From Selenomonadaceae bacterium UBA2897 (GTDB lineage: Bacteria; Bacillota; Negativicutes; Selenomonadales; Selenomonadaceae), in NCBI GenBank assembly GCA_002350105.1, contig DEDT01000013.1:10297-36674 (forward strand): a stretch of 26,378 bases of DNA. The letters are read 5' to 3'. The notes under the pieces were generated by a model, which was not told the DNA's origin, did no database searches, and worked only from the letters and a program-made list of their open reading frames with translations. This document shows, piece by piece, positions 16,720 to 24,231 of the stretch. The translations under genes and the position numbers were made by a program. Positions within the stretch are counted from its first letter, which is position 1. Each line of letters opens with the position of its first letter.

Positions 16720-16748
16720 TTGCCAACAATGCGCATAGTGCGTATAAT
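16720..16748 (+). promoter_or_regulatory. hicAB promoter with an operator-like dyad
   Basis: TTGCCA (5/6) and a perfect TATAAT are spaced by 17 nt. The imperfect dyad ATGCGCA-TAG-TGCGTAT (16729-16745) overlaps the spacer and the -10 box, the place where a HicB repressor would be expected to bind. Promoter strong; operator inferred. Confidence 0.75.
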
Positions 16749-16768
16749 AAACTTTAGAGGTGAGTTAC

Positions 16769-16972
16769 TTGAAATTTCGGGAGATTGAGCGCATTTTGTT
16801 AGCTGATGGCTGGCGTTTTAAAAATGCGCGGGGCTCGCACTATTATTATACTCATCCGCAGAAAGCGGGAAAGATAACGATTCCCAATCACCCGGGAGAT
16901 CTGGATAAGAGAACGGCGCGGACAATCCTGCAACAAGCGGGGTTGCTGGAGGAATGGAGGAAGCAGCTATGA
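16769..16972 (+). CDS. hicA: HicA-type toxin (mRNA interferase)
   Basis: HicA toxins are small double-stranded-RNA-binding-fold ribonucleases that cut mRNA and halt growth when not bound by HicB. The chosen TTG start gives a 67-aa protein beginning MKFREIERILLADGWRFKNA, which matches the typical family N-terminus. The catalytic histidine is His24 in RGSHYYYTHP, and the C-terminal half carries the usual IPNHPGDLDKRTARTILQQAG stretch. AGAGGTGA lies 5 nt before the TTG; a GTG at 16760 would add three residues and lies inside that ribosome site. The stop codon overlaps the hicB start (ATGA), the normal coupling of these pairs. AT-rich flanks suggest later arrival between comEA and comEC. Confidence 0.92.
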   Translation: MKFREIERILLADGWRFKNARGSHYYYTHPQKAGKITIPNHPGDLDKRTARTILQQAGLLEEWRKQL

Positions 16973-17379
16973 AGAAATTGGCGTATCCCGCATGTTTTTA
17001 TCCTTGTGAAGAGCATGATGGTTATACGGTTACAATCCCCGATCTGCCGGGGTGTGTGACGGAGGGAGCCTCGCTCGCTGACGCTATCGCTATGGCTATG
17101 GATGCGGCGTCTGGCTGGCTGCTGGATGAAATGGAGGATGGTAAACCCATTCCACAGGCCAGCAATATTCAGGATATCGTGCTGGAGAAGCCGGAGGGCT
17201 TCGTGAATATGATCGTGCTGGATATGGATGCCTATGCGGAAAAATATGGCAACAAGGCTGTGCGCAAGAATGTCACGCTTCCGGCGTGGCTTAACACCTT
17301 TGCGGAGGAGAACCATGTGAATTTCTCGCAAGTGTTGCAGCGTACTCTGACGAAAATGTATATGGCTAAAGTTTCATAA
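16969..17379 (+). CDS. hicB: HicB-type antitoxin with a ribbon-helix-helix DNA-binding tail
   Basis: HicB blocks the HicA active site and represses the operon. The 136-aa product has the HicB core at about 1-65 (YPACFYPCEEHDGYTVTIPDLPG, then the CVTEGASLADAIAMAMDA helix) and a C-terminal segment at about 98-130 (VRKNVTLPAWLNTFAEENHV onward) that looks like a ribbon-helix-helix motif. The ATG at 16969 is chosen because GGAGG precedes it and it overlaps the hicA stop by 4 nt; five extra codons upstream are open but lie over the ribosome site. The likely operator is the dyad in the hicAB promoter. A terminator follows 37 nt later, separating the pair from comEC. Confidence 0.92.
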   Translation: MKKLAYPACFYPCEEHDGYTVTIPDLPGCVTEGASLADAIAMAMDAASGWLLDEMEDGKPIPQASNIQDIVLEKPEGFVNMIVLDMDAYAEKYGNKAVRKNVTLPAWLNTFAEENHVNFSQVLQRTLTKMYMAKVS

Positions 17380-17415
17380 AGACTGCGTTTGGCAAGTGCG
17401 TCAAAGGCGGGATAG

Positions 17416-17459
17416 AAAGGTTGGCGTGTCGTAACTGACATGGTGGCCTTTATTTTTTT
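17416..17459 (+). terminator. Intrinsic terminator after hicB
   Basis: AAAGG...GTGTC and GACAT...CCTTT form a stem of about 15 pairs, with several G-U pairs and one mismatch, around GTAACT, followed by ATTTTTTT. It ends one base before the conserved element upstream of comEC. Confidence 0.75.
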
Positions 17460-17460
17460 G

Positions 17461-17526
17461 AAAATTTTTGTCCAGTAGAAGGAGAATACCTCATGATGGC
17501 GAATTCCTTGTTGAAAGTACAAATGT
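17461..17526 (+). repeat. 66-nt comEC upstream element, copy B
   Basis: Gap-free partner of 15826-15891 with the same four conserved blocks and the same 7, 11 and 9-nt variable spacers. Both copies begin within 5 nt of the T run of a terminator, so each marks the start of a new transcription unit. Confidence 0.8.
17478..17506 (+). promoter_or_regulatory. Sigma-H-type promoter of comEC
   Basis: GAAGGAGAA, 11 nt, then GGCGAATTC. This fits RNAGGAWWW, 11-12 nt, RNNGAATWW at all but one -35 and one -10 position. Transcription would start near 17513, leaving a leader of about 100 nt. The leader (17527-17610) shows no further gene or clear hairpin. Confidence 0.75.
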
Positions 17527-17615
17527 AAGCATAAATTCAAATGCGTTATATGGTTGGGGCGTAGCATTCAAATGGCCAGCGCATCTTAGCTGGTTGGTGC
17601 ATATGGAGGATGGAG

Positions 17616-20141
17616 GTGACAGGCTTGCCTATCGGACAGAGGCAGGAGGAATTCCTCGCGGGGGTGCTGGCCTGCTATGCGGGCGGAATCTGCCTGGGGC
17701 GCTGGACGGCGGTGCCGCTGACGGCGCTGGCGGCAGGGCTCGTGCTGGTCCTTGGCGCGGCAGTGTGGTTGCTGCGGCGGCAGAGCCGCTTTACCTGGCT
17801 GGCGTTTCTCGCCTTGTTTGTCTTGCTGGGAGCCATGCGCTTTACGGCGGTGTGGCAGTTGCCTATCACGGATATCAGCCACTGGCAGCGGCAGCAGGTG
17901 ACAGTCACAGGCGTAGTGCGGGAGGAGCCACGCATCACGCAGGACAAGCAGGGGCAGTGGCACGTGCGCTACACCATCGACGCCGAGGCCGTGCGGGTGC
18001 CAGAGCAAAGCAGGGCGGCAGCAGGCAGCGGCAAAAGTGATGCCGAAAAAGCGCAGCAAGCACAATCGGGCCGTGACGGCGTAAAACAGAAGGCTGAGGA
18101 AAAACGCGCGTCGGGTGGGCTGTATGTCTATGCCAGCGGCGCACAGGCGAAAAAAGAGGCGGCAGCGGTGCGTATCGGCGACCGTCTTATGGCGCAGGGC
18201 AAAATCCGTTCGCCCCACGGCTATCAGGACCCGGGGCAGATTGATACCGTGATGCTGCTCCGAAGTGATGGCATTACGGCATCGTGCAGTGCGGGTAAGG
18301 CGGGCGTGAAGGTGACGGCTGTGGAACCGCAGGGCATGGATGGCCTGTGGCTGTGCGTCCAGCGCTGGCTCGTTACGGTGCGGCAGCATTATGCCCGGCG
18401 CATGGCGGAGGTAATGCCCCGTGAGGATGCGGCGGCCATCTTTGCCATGCTCTTTGGTGGCTACAACGGCATCAGGCCGGAGCTCGTGGAGGCCTTTACC
18501 GTCACGGGGATCGTGCATATCCTCTCGGTCTCGGGCTCGCATATCAGTCTGCTCGCGGCTGTGGCGGCAGGGTTGGGGGCGCTGCTGCATCTGCCGCGCA
18601 AGCTCACGGCGGTGCTGGTGGTGTTGGTCATCGCGCTCTACAGTATGTTAGCAGGCTGCGTGCCACCCGTGCTGCGCGCGGCCATCATGGGGGGACTGAC
18701 CTTTATCGCGCTGGCATTTGAACGCGAGCGCGACGGGCGGCGGCTCTTGTTGCTCACGGGGCTCTTTATGCTGCTCTGGTCGCCACTTCTGCTCTTCCAC
18801 ATCAGCTTTCAGCTTTCGTTCGCGGCCACGGCGGGGCTGCTTTTTCTCGCGCCGACATATCAGCGCTGGCTGGACAGGCTGCATCTGCCACGGGCCGTGA
18901 GCCTCGGCCTCGCGGTGACGATCTCGGCGCAGCTCGCGACGCTGCCCTTTCTCGCGTGGTATTTCAATCAGCTCTCCCTTTCGTCGCTCATCGCGAACCT
19001 CGTGGTCGTGCCCATCATGGAGTTTATGATCGTGCTCGGCCTGCTTGGCGGCATTCTGGCGGCCATTGTGCCTTTCCTCGGTAAGCTCGTCTTCGTCTTT
19101 GACAGCTTGCTCTGCGGCCTCGTCTACAATCTCACGCGTGCGCTGGCGCAGCTCCCTGCAAGCCAGATCTGGGTGCCGAGCATGGGTATCTTCAGTGCAT
19201 TCCTCTATTATGTTATACTGGGGGGGATGGTGCTGCCAACAGAGAAAAAGGCGATTCTGCGGCAGCAAATCCTGGCCCATAAATGGCAACTTGGCAGTGT
19301 ATGCCTCGTGGGTGTTTTGTTCCCCTTCGTAGTATGGCTCGTGCGGCCGGCGGAATTGCAGGTACATTTTGTGGATGTGGGTCAGGGCGACTGCGCCATC
19401 GTCGTGACGCCGCACGGGCACGTCTTTGTGTTTGATACGGGCGGTGTGCGCGGTGGAAATTTCGACGTGGGGGCACGGGTGGATGTGCCCTATCTGCTGC
19501 ACTATGGCCTGCGCCATGTCGATGCGATTTTCCTGACGCACGAACATGAAGACCACGCGGCGGGTTGCGGCGCTATTCTGCATGCACTGCCCGTCGATGC
19601 AGTCTATACGGCAGGCGAGGGGCTTGCGGGCTACGCGCGCAGCATGGGCTTAGGCGACCATGATCCAGTGCTGCAAAAGCTGCATGTCGCGCATGCAGGA
19701 GAAAAGCTGGCCATAGATGGCGTGACGGTCGAGGTGCTTTTTGCGCCGTCGGCGCCTGAAGAAGGAACGGGAAACGAAGCCTCGAATGTCTACCGCGTGA
19801 GCTACGGCCAGGCGAGTTTCCTCTTTACCGGCGACCTCATCCGTGAGCAGGAGGAGAAGCTGCTGGCGGATGGCATCGAGCCGCGGTCCACAGTGCTGAA
19901 GGTGGGGCATCATGGCTCCGATACCTCGAGCTCGGCAGAATTCCTGCAGGCGGTGGGCGCGCAATGGGCTGTCATCTGTGTGGGGGCGGATAATGGCTTC
20001 GGCCATCCCAAGCCGGCGGTGCTGGAGCGGCTGCAGCAGGCTGGGATGCGCGTCCGGCGCACGGATGAGGACGGTGCGATCGTCTTTCATACCGATGGGA
20101 AACGTATGCAGGTGACGCAGTTCGCACGGGCGGAGCGATGA
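17616..20141 (+). CDS. comEC: Competence protein ComEC, DNA uptake channel
   Basis: ComEC forms the membrane channel that takes single-stranded DNA into the cytoplasm. The 841-aa product has N-terminal membrane segments (about 8-70), a DUF4131/OB-like domain (about 75-215), the multi-spanning Competence domain (about 225-510, with the signature HILSVSGSH at 301-309) and a C-terminal metallo-beta-lactamase-like domain (from about 580, HFVDVGQGDC). The metal site is present: HEHEDH at 642-647 and GHHGSD around His765, so the domain may be an active nuclease. An unusual charged Gln/Lys/Ala-rich insert lies at about 129-166. Start: the GTG at 17616 has GGAGG 6 nt upstream; the ATG at 17610 abuts that site, and a TTG at 17625 with a second GGAGG is also possible. 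The downstream helicase gene begins 16 nt after the stop. Confidence 0.95.
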   Translation: MTGLPIGQRQEEFLAGVLACYAGGICLGRWTAVPLTALAAGLVLVLGAAVWLLRRQSRFTWLAFLALFVLLGAMRFTAVWQLPITDISHWQRQQVTVTGVVREEPRITQDKQGQWHVRYTIDAEAVRVPEQSRAAAGSGKSDAEKAQQAQSGRDGVKQKAEEKRASGGLYVYASGAQAKKEAAAVRIGDRLMAQGKIRSPHGYQDPGQIDTVMLLRSDGITASCSAGKAGVKVTAVEPQGMDGLWLCVQRWLVTVRQHYARRMAEVMPREDAAAIFAMLFGGYNGIRPELVEAFTVTGIVHILSVSGSHISLLAAVAAGLGALLHLPRKLTAVLVVLVIALYSMLAGCVPPVLRAAIMGGLTFIALAFERERDGRRLLLLTGLFMLLWSPLLLFHISFQLSFAATAGLLFLAPTYQRWLDRLHLPRAVSLGLAVTISAQLATLPFLAWYFNQLSLSSLIANLVVVPIMEFMIVLGLLGGILAAIVPFLGKLVFVFDSLLCGLVYNLTRALAQLPASQIWVPSMGIFSAFLYYVILGGMVLPTEKKAILRQQILAHKWQLGSVCLVGVLFPFVVWLVRPAELQVHFVDVGQGDCAIVVTPHGHVFVFDTGGVRGGNFDVGARVDVPYLLHYGLRHVDAIFLTHEHEDHAAGCGAILHALPVDAVYTAGEGLAGYARSMGLGDHDPVLQKLHVAHAGEKLAIDGVTVEVLFAPSAPEEGTGNEASNVYRVSYGQASFLFTGDLIREQEEKLLADGIEPRSTVLKVGHHGSDTSSSAEFLQAVGAQWAVICVGADNGFGHPKPAVLERLQQAGMRVRRTDEDGAIVFHTDGKRMQVTQFARAER

Positions 20142-20157
20142 GCAAAGGAGCGGGCAA

Positions 20158-22827
20158 ATGAGTGAAGATAAGATGCAGGTACAGGCAGCAGGGCCAGAGG
20201 CAGAGAGCCGCGCACTATGGCAGCAGACCATGCAGGCTCTCAATCTGGAGCAACGCGCGGTCGTCGGGGAACTGGAGCGTAATCTCCTGCTGCTGGCCCC
20301 GGCGGGGACGGGCAAGACGAATACGCTGGCTTGCCGCATCGCTGCCATCCTGCAGGCGGGCTGTGCGGAGCCGGAGGAGATTCTCTGCCTGACCTTTACG
20401 AACAAGGCCTGCCGCGAAATGCGCCAGCGTATCGAGCAGCTGGCAGGCGAGGCGGGTGGCCGGGTTATTGTGCGCACGCTGCATGGCTTTTGCTATGACC
20501 TCATCAAGGCGGAAGCCAAGCGCCACTCTGACCTCTTTGCCGACTTCACGATTTTTGATGAGGTGGATGGCAAATCGCTGTTGAAAGAGCTGGGAGAGCA
20601 GCTGCTGACGGACGCCTGGCCGCTGCAATCCGTGCAGAATCTCATCGAGCAGCTGAAATCCGCACGGGCGCTGCAGAGCCTGCAGAGGAAAGACGCCGCC
20701 GACTATGAGACGGTGTTGCAGCGGCTGGTGGCGGAGCAGGCGGAGGCCGTGCGGCAGAAATGCCTCGATGAGAACTGGCATTTTTATCCGAAACTTTATG
20801 AGGGTTGGCAGCAGTGGGGGCCGGGCTTTACGACGGCGTACGATACGCGGCTGCAGGAATTGCATGGTCTCGATTTTACGGATTTAATCGTGCAGACCGG
20901 CCTGCTGCTGCAGCAGGATGCCATTGCCGGGCGCTGGGCAAGGCGGTTTCTCTACATTAATATCGATGAGGTACAGGATACGAGCGAATTGGAGTACCGC
21001 GTGGTGGAACGGCTGTTCGGCAGCAGCCATCTGCTGCTTTGTGGTGATTATTTCCAGACCATCTACGAGTGGCGCGGCTCGCATCCCGAAGTCGTGCTTA
21101 AAGCCTATCAGGATACCTATAAGCCCCAGCGCATCGTGTTGCACGAGAATTACCGCTCGACGCAGGTGCTGCTGCAGGCTTCCTTTGCCTGCCTTTCCGC
21201 TATGTTCCCCGAGCGCGTCGCGGCCATCTATCCCGAGGGCATCCAGGCGATGAGCAGGACGCCCGGTGCGCCCATCCAGCTGAAGACGGCGCAGGATGCG
21301 GCGGAGGAGGCCTGGTGGATATACCAGACCATTCAGCAGCTGCCGGTCACGGATTACAGCCGCGTATGTATCCTCACGCGCAGCAACCGTTACAATAAAC
21401 TGCTCTCGGGCTGGCTGGAAGAGTATTGCCGGGGCGTGCCGCCTGCGCAGCGTTTGCCCTTCATGCTCATCGATGAGCTGAAATTCTTCCGGCGGCAGGA
21501 GATCAAGGATGCTTTGGCGTTTTTGCGCCTGACGCTGAACAAGCACGATGTCACCAGCCTCGTGCGCATCCTGACGCGTTTCGGTACGGGCATCGGCCAA
21601 ACCGCCATTCGCCGCATTTCTTCTGCGGCCTACCGGCGTGCCGGCCTGCGTATCACGGATTATCTTGACCCGTTGGCGCGGGCGGCAGGCGATCCCTTTG
21701 CCCCCCTGATGGAGGCACTCGCGGCGGGCAATGTCGTCGTCTTCGACGTCGAGGCCACGGGTGTCGATCCGACACGCGATGAAATTATCCAGATTGCGGG
21801 CATCCGCATCAACGCTAAAGGGGAGGTCGTGGCGCGTTTCGAGCAGCTGTTGCAGCCAACGCGGCAGGTGGGCGACTCAGTGCGCGTGCATAAGCTCACG
21901 GATGATTTCCTCGCCGCGCATGGCCAGGATCCCGCCGCCGTATTGCGCGCCTTTTGTGACTTTGCCCGGGGCAGTATCATCGTGGGACACAATGTGACCT
22001 ACGATCTCAGCATTCTCGGCAGCCAGCTTGCGCGGCTGGGCCTGTCGCCACTCGACTATCCGGCCTATTTTGATACGCTCGACATCTTTCGCCGTTTCTA
22101 TCCGAGCCTGCCCAATCACCGGCTGGAGTATCTCGGGCAGTACTGTCAGGTGAAGCATGCCTCCAGCCATGATGCGATGGACGACATTCTGGCCACGGCC
22201 GAAATTCTGCAGTATGCGTTGCAGCGCAATATCATACCGTATACGGGGGAACGGCGGCAGTATTTTGCGGCTTATGCAGCGCCTTTTGCGCCGCTGGCAG
22301 AGTTGCTGGTCTCCCTGCGGCAGGATGTGGATCGGCTGCGCCCCTGCCAGATCCTGGCGCGCATCGTGAATGAAGGCGGCATCGTGGCTTATTATGAGCA
22401 GAAAAAGGAGGAGCAGCGTGTGGAGAACCTGCGTGATCTCTACCGTCAGGCGCGTGAGCGGGATACGGACAAGAGCGTGCGCCCGCGCGATGCTGCGTTG
22501 AACTTCCTGCGCGAGAGTACGCTCTCGGCTACAGACCTCGAGGCGCAGACGCAAAAGGCGAAGATACCGCTCATCACCGTGCATCAGGCCAAGGGGACGG
22601 AATTCGACTACGTCTTCCTCGCGGGCCTGCAGGAGGGAACGTTCCCCGTATTCAGCGCCCGTGATGCCGGGCGGCTGGACGAGGAGAAAAGGCTGTTCTA
22701 TGTCGCCATCACCCGCGCGAAAAAGCAGCTCTTCCTCTCCTGGTCACAAACAGGTCCACACGGCTATTTTTGCCACCCCAGTCCCTTTCTCGCCTATCTG
22801 CCCGCGCAGGACGTGCGGCAGGTCTGA
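20158..22827 (+). CDS. UvrD-type SF1 DNA helicase with an internal DEDDh 3'-5' exonuclease domain
   Basis: An 889-aa ATP-dependent DNA helicase-nuclease. The N-terminal helicase half has Walker A APAGTGKT (Lys53) and Walker B NIDEVQDTSE (Asp270-Glu271), then QTIYEWRGSHPEV and VLHENYRST typical of the PcrA/UvrD/Rep family. At about 522-690 a complete DnaQ-like exonuclease is inserted: FDVEATG (Asp530, Glu532), GHNVTYDLSIL (Asp616) and SSHDAMDD (His671, Asp676), all five DEDDh residues. Helicase motifs then resume with ITVHQAKGTEFD (806-817) and FYVAITRAKKQL (847-858). AGGAG lies 7 nt before the ATG. Only 16 nt separate it from comEC, so the two probably share the sigma-H-like promoter; a role in processing incoming or recombining DNA is an inference. 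A terminator follows. Confidence 0.93.
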   Translation: MSEDKMQVQAAGPEAESRALWQQTMQALNLEQRAVVGELERNLLLLAPAGTGKTNTLACRIAAILQAGCAEPEEILCLTFTNKACREMRQRIEQLAGEAGGRVIVRTLHGFCYDLIKAEAKRHSDLFADFTIFDEVDGKSLLKELGEQLLTDAWPLQSVQNLIEQLKSARALQSLQRKDAADYETVLQRLVAEQAEAVRQKCLDENWHFYPKLYEGWQQWGPGFTTAYDTRLQELHGLDFTDLIVQTGLLLQQDAIAGRWARRFLYINIDEVQDTSELEYRVVERLFGSSHLLLCGDYFQTIYEWRGSHPEVVLKAYQDTYKPQRIVLHENYRSTQVLLQASFACLSAMFPERVAAIYPEGIQAMSRTPGAPIQLKTAQDAAEEAWWIYQTIQQLPVTDYSRVCILTRSNRYNKLLSGWLEEYCRGVPPAQRLPFMLIDELKFFRRQEIKDALAFLRLTLNKHDVTSLVRILTRFGTGIGQTAIRRISSAAYRRAGLRITDYLDPLARAAGDPFAPLMEALAAGNVVVFDVEATGVDPTRDEIIQIAGIRINAKGEVVARFEQLLQPTRQVGDSVRVHKLTDDFLAAHGQDPAAVLRAFCDFARGSIIVGHNVTYDLSILGSQLARLGLSPLDYPAYFDTLDIFRRFYPSLPNHRLEYLGQYCQVKHASSHDAMDDILATAEILQYALQRNIIPYTGERRQYFAAYAAPFAPLAELLVSLRQDVDRLRPCQILARIVNEGGIVAYYEQKKEEQRVENLRDLYRQARERDTDKSVRPRDAALNFLRESTLSATDLEAQTQKAKIPLITVHQAKGTEFDYVFLAGLQEGTFPVFSARDAGRLDEEKRLFYVAITRAKKQLFLSWSQTGPHGYFCHPSPFLAYLPAQDVRQV

Positions 22828-22864
22828 AGGGGAAAATATGCATATTTGTGCTTCAAACAATAAA

Positions 22865-22917
22865 CACGCCCTGAAAAACGGCTGTCTGCGGTATGACGGC
22901 CGTTTTTTCAGGGCGTG
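22865..22917. terminator. Bidirectional terminator between the helicase and the convergent membrane-protein gene
   Basis: A long dyad. The outer arms CACGCCCTGAAAA and TTTTCAGGGCGTG are perfect; the inner arms CGGCTGTC and GACGGCCG (one G-U pair) enclose an 8-nt loop. A and T runs on the two sides of the inner stem allow termination in both directions. Confidence 0.88.
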
Positions 22918-22983
22918 ATGCTGTTATATTCGTATGGCGGTGGATCCTATGATTCGTCTTGTTTTTCTAAAAAATGTGGTTCG

Positions 22984-23532
22984 TCATGCTTCATAGAGGG
23001 ACTGTGATTCGTGTTCTGCTGCATGTTGGCTGTGTTTTGTCCATGCTGCTGTCAGCGCGAGGTGCAGCCAGGCGACGAACAGACCAAGAATGTTGCTGCC
23101 CGTGATGCAGGCGAAGGCCGTCAGCAGGTTGAGCCAGTAATTTTCCTGCACGGGGAAGGCACCCAGGTAATATCCTGCGAAGATGCAGGAAAAGGCGTTG
23201 AACGATACCATGGCTGCATTCGCCGGATTTTTTAGCAATATCATCACGCCGAGAATCGTGACGAACACAGCCGCCATATTGGCGCCCATGGGGGTCAGCA
23301 GACCGGAGAGTGCGTCCGTCAGGATAATAGCCAATATCGCCAACCCGCCGGAAAGAACCGCCGTACGCGCGACGGGACGAATGATGGAAGGTTTGCTGCC
23401 GAGGGAAAGGTACCAGACCCAGCCGATGAATACGGCCCAGACGGGCAGCTTGAGCAGGGCAAATAAGCAGGCAAGAGCCGACAGCCCCGCTACAACGATA
23501 TCATTCTTGTCAATCGAACGGATTTCCTTCAT
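22984..23532 (-). CDS. Small integral membrane protein, DUF1097-like
   Basis: A 182-aa protein with about five hydrophobic segments (roughly residues 12-45, 55-78, 80-98, 103-125 and 130-162), a short acidic/His-rich C-terminal tail and no signal peptide. The pattern and the stretch PVWAVFIGWVWYLSLG resemble the DUF1097 family of inner-membrane proteins of unknown function. No transport motif or catalytic residue is obvious. On the minus strand GGGAGAGG lies about 8 nt before the ATG. The gene is monocistronic: it converges on the helicase gene with a shared terminator and is read from an upstream extended -10 promoter. The family name is moderately sure; membrane location is very sure. Confidence 0.75.
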   Translation of the reverse strand: MKEIRSIDKNDIVVAGLSALACLFALLKLPVWAVFIGWVWYLSLGSKPSIIRPVARTAVLSGGLAILAIILTDALSGLLTPMGANMAAVFVTILGVMILLKNPANAAMVSFNAFSCIFAGYYLGAFPVQENYWLNLLTAFACITGSNILGLFVAWLHLALTAAWTKHSQHAAEHESQSLYEA

Positions 23533-23558
23533 CTTGGATTCCTCTCCCTACATCAATG

Positions 23559-23617
23559 TACGTAAATTTTTTCAACGAATATATCGATTTGTTCTTATTA
23601 CGTATCATATTGTAACA
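23559..23617 (-). promoter_or_regulatory. Extended -10 promoter and flanking dyad for the DUF1097-like gene
   Basis: On the minus strand TGTTACAAT (23609-23617) is an extended -10 box without a good -35. Between it and the start codon an inverted repeat TACGTAA (23559-23565)/TTACGTA (23598-23604) flanks an AT-rich 32 nt and could be an operator or leader hairpin. Apart from this and the repeat at 23703, I see no gene in 23533-23879. Confidence 0.4.
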
Positions 23618-23702
23618 GAATCCGGACAAGTAAAAAAGGACAGCCGTCTAAGTACATCCCCTATCTATATCGCGTAACAGCTTTATGGAATTGCTCAATT
23701 GG

Positions 23703-23775
23703 CACGAAAAGGGCTCCGGGGAAATCCCCAAGCCTTTCCACGGATTTCATAGATTTTTTCTTTTATTGACCCACT
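23703..23775. repeat. Degenerate copy of the tRNA-Arg attachment region (scar 1)
   Basis: Two blocks match the attachment region at 25769-25982. CACGAAAAGGGCTCC onward (23703-23729) matches the tRNA terminator arm at 25769-25796 with one indel and two changes. 23731-23775 is identical over 45 nt to 25938-25982. In scar 1 the blocks are joined directly, so about 140 nt, including the tRNA half, is missing. This looks like an older integration boundary after a deletion. Confidence 0.75.
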
Positions 23776-23879
23776 AAGGCGCAGATGCTTTAATGGCTTT
23801 CAGAACGGATTCGAGCTGGTGACGAGCTCCTCAATAATGGAGATTGGAGCAGTACATAGATTTTCTCAGGCGGTTATCC

Positions 23880-23908
23880 TTGATACAGGCCGCTTTTCGC
23901 GTTAAAAT
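23880..23908 (+). promoter_or_regulatory. Promoter of the orphan Rpn C-terminal gene
   Basis: TTGATA and TAAAAT (5/6 each) with 17-nt spacing, 24 nt before the ATG at 23932. A strong sigma-A promoter just inside the accessory segment. Confidence 0.75.
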
Positions 23909-23931
23909 GAAAGCAAAAGGAGGAACTGGCC

Positions 23932-24213
23932 ATGCTGAACCCAGAAATTGCTGAGGCGATGGACGCATCAGAGCGTTACCTGATGGACGAGGATGCCTAC
24001 AGAGAGTATCTGCAGCGTGAGTCAGCCATCTGGGACTACAACAACGACATCAATGGCAGTCGTGAAGAAGGCCACGAAGAAGAAAAGCAGAATACGATTT
24101 TGCGTCTATGGCGAAAAAAGAAGTCGCTGGCAGATATGATAGATGCCACGGACTGGACTGCAGAGCAGATCAATAGCTTTCTGCGTTCCCAAAACCTGCA
24201 ACCGGCAAAGTAA
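23932..24213 (+). CDS. Orphan C-terminal domain of an Rpn-family (PD-(D/E)XK nuclease/transposase-like) protein
   Basis: The 93-aa product resembles only the tail of Rpn/'PD-(D/E)XK nuclease family transposase' proteins: an acidic helical start (MLNPEIAEAMDASERYLMDE), the RESAIWDYNNDINGSREEGHEEE stretch that normally follows the nuclease domain, and a terminal helix pair (SLADMIDATDWTAEQINSFL). The nuclease domain of about 200 residues is absent, and the upstream DNA does not encode it. Yet the gene has a strong promoter, AGGAGG 8 nt before the ATG, and its own terminator, so it looks expressed rather than decayed. In characterised Rpn systems a short protein made from the C-terminal part of the gene acts as an antitoxin to the full nuclease. 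A stand-alone copy could act in trans on an Rpn elsewhere, or be a remnant. Confidence 0.72.
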   Translation: MLNPEIAEAMDASERYLMDEDAYREYLQRESAIWDYNNDINGSREEGHEEEKQNTILRLWRKKKSLADMIDATDWTAEQINSFLRSQNLQPAK

Positions 24214-24231
24214 ACTGTATATGCTGATTTA

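Noticed and set aside
23703..23775. A second tRNA gene or tRNA half at the left scar
   Set aside because: The terminator arm and 45-mer are present, but no T arm, acceptor strand or CCA can be found; that part is deleted.
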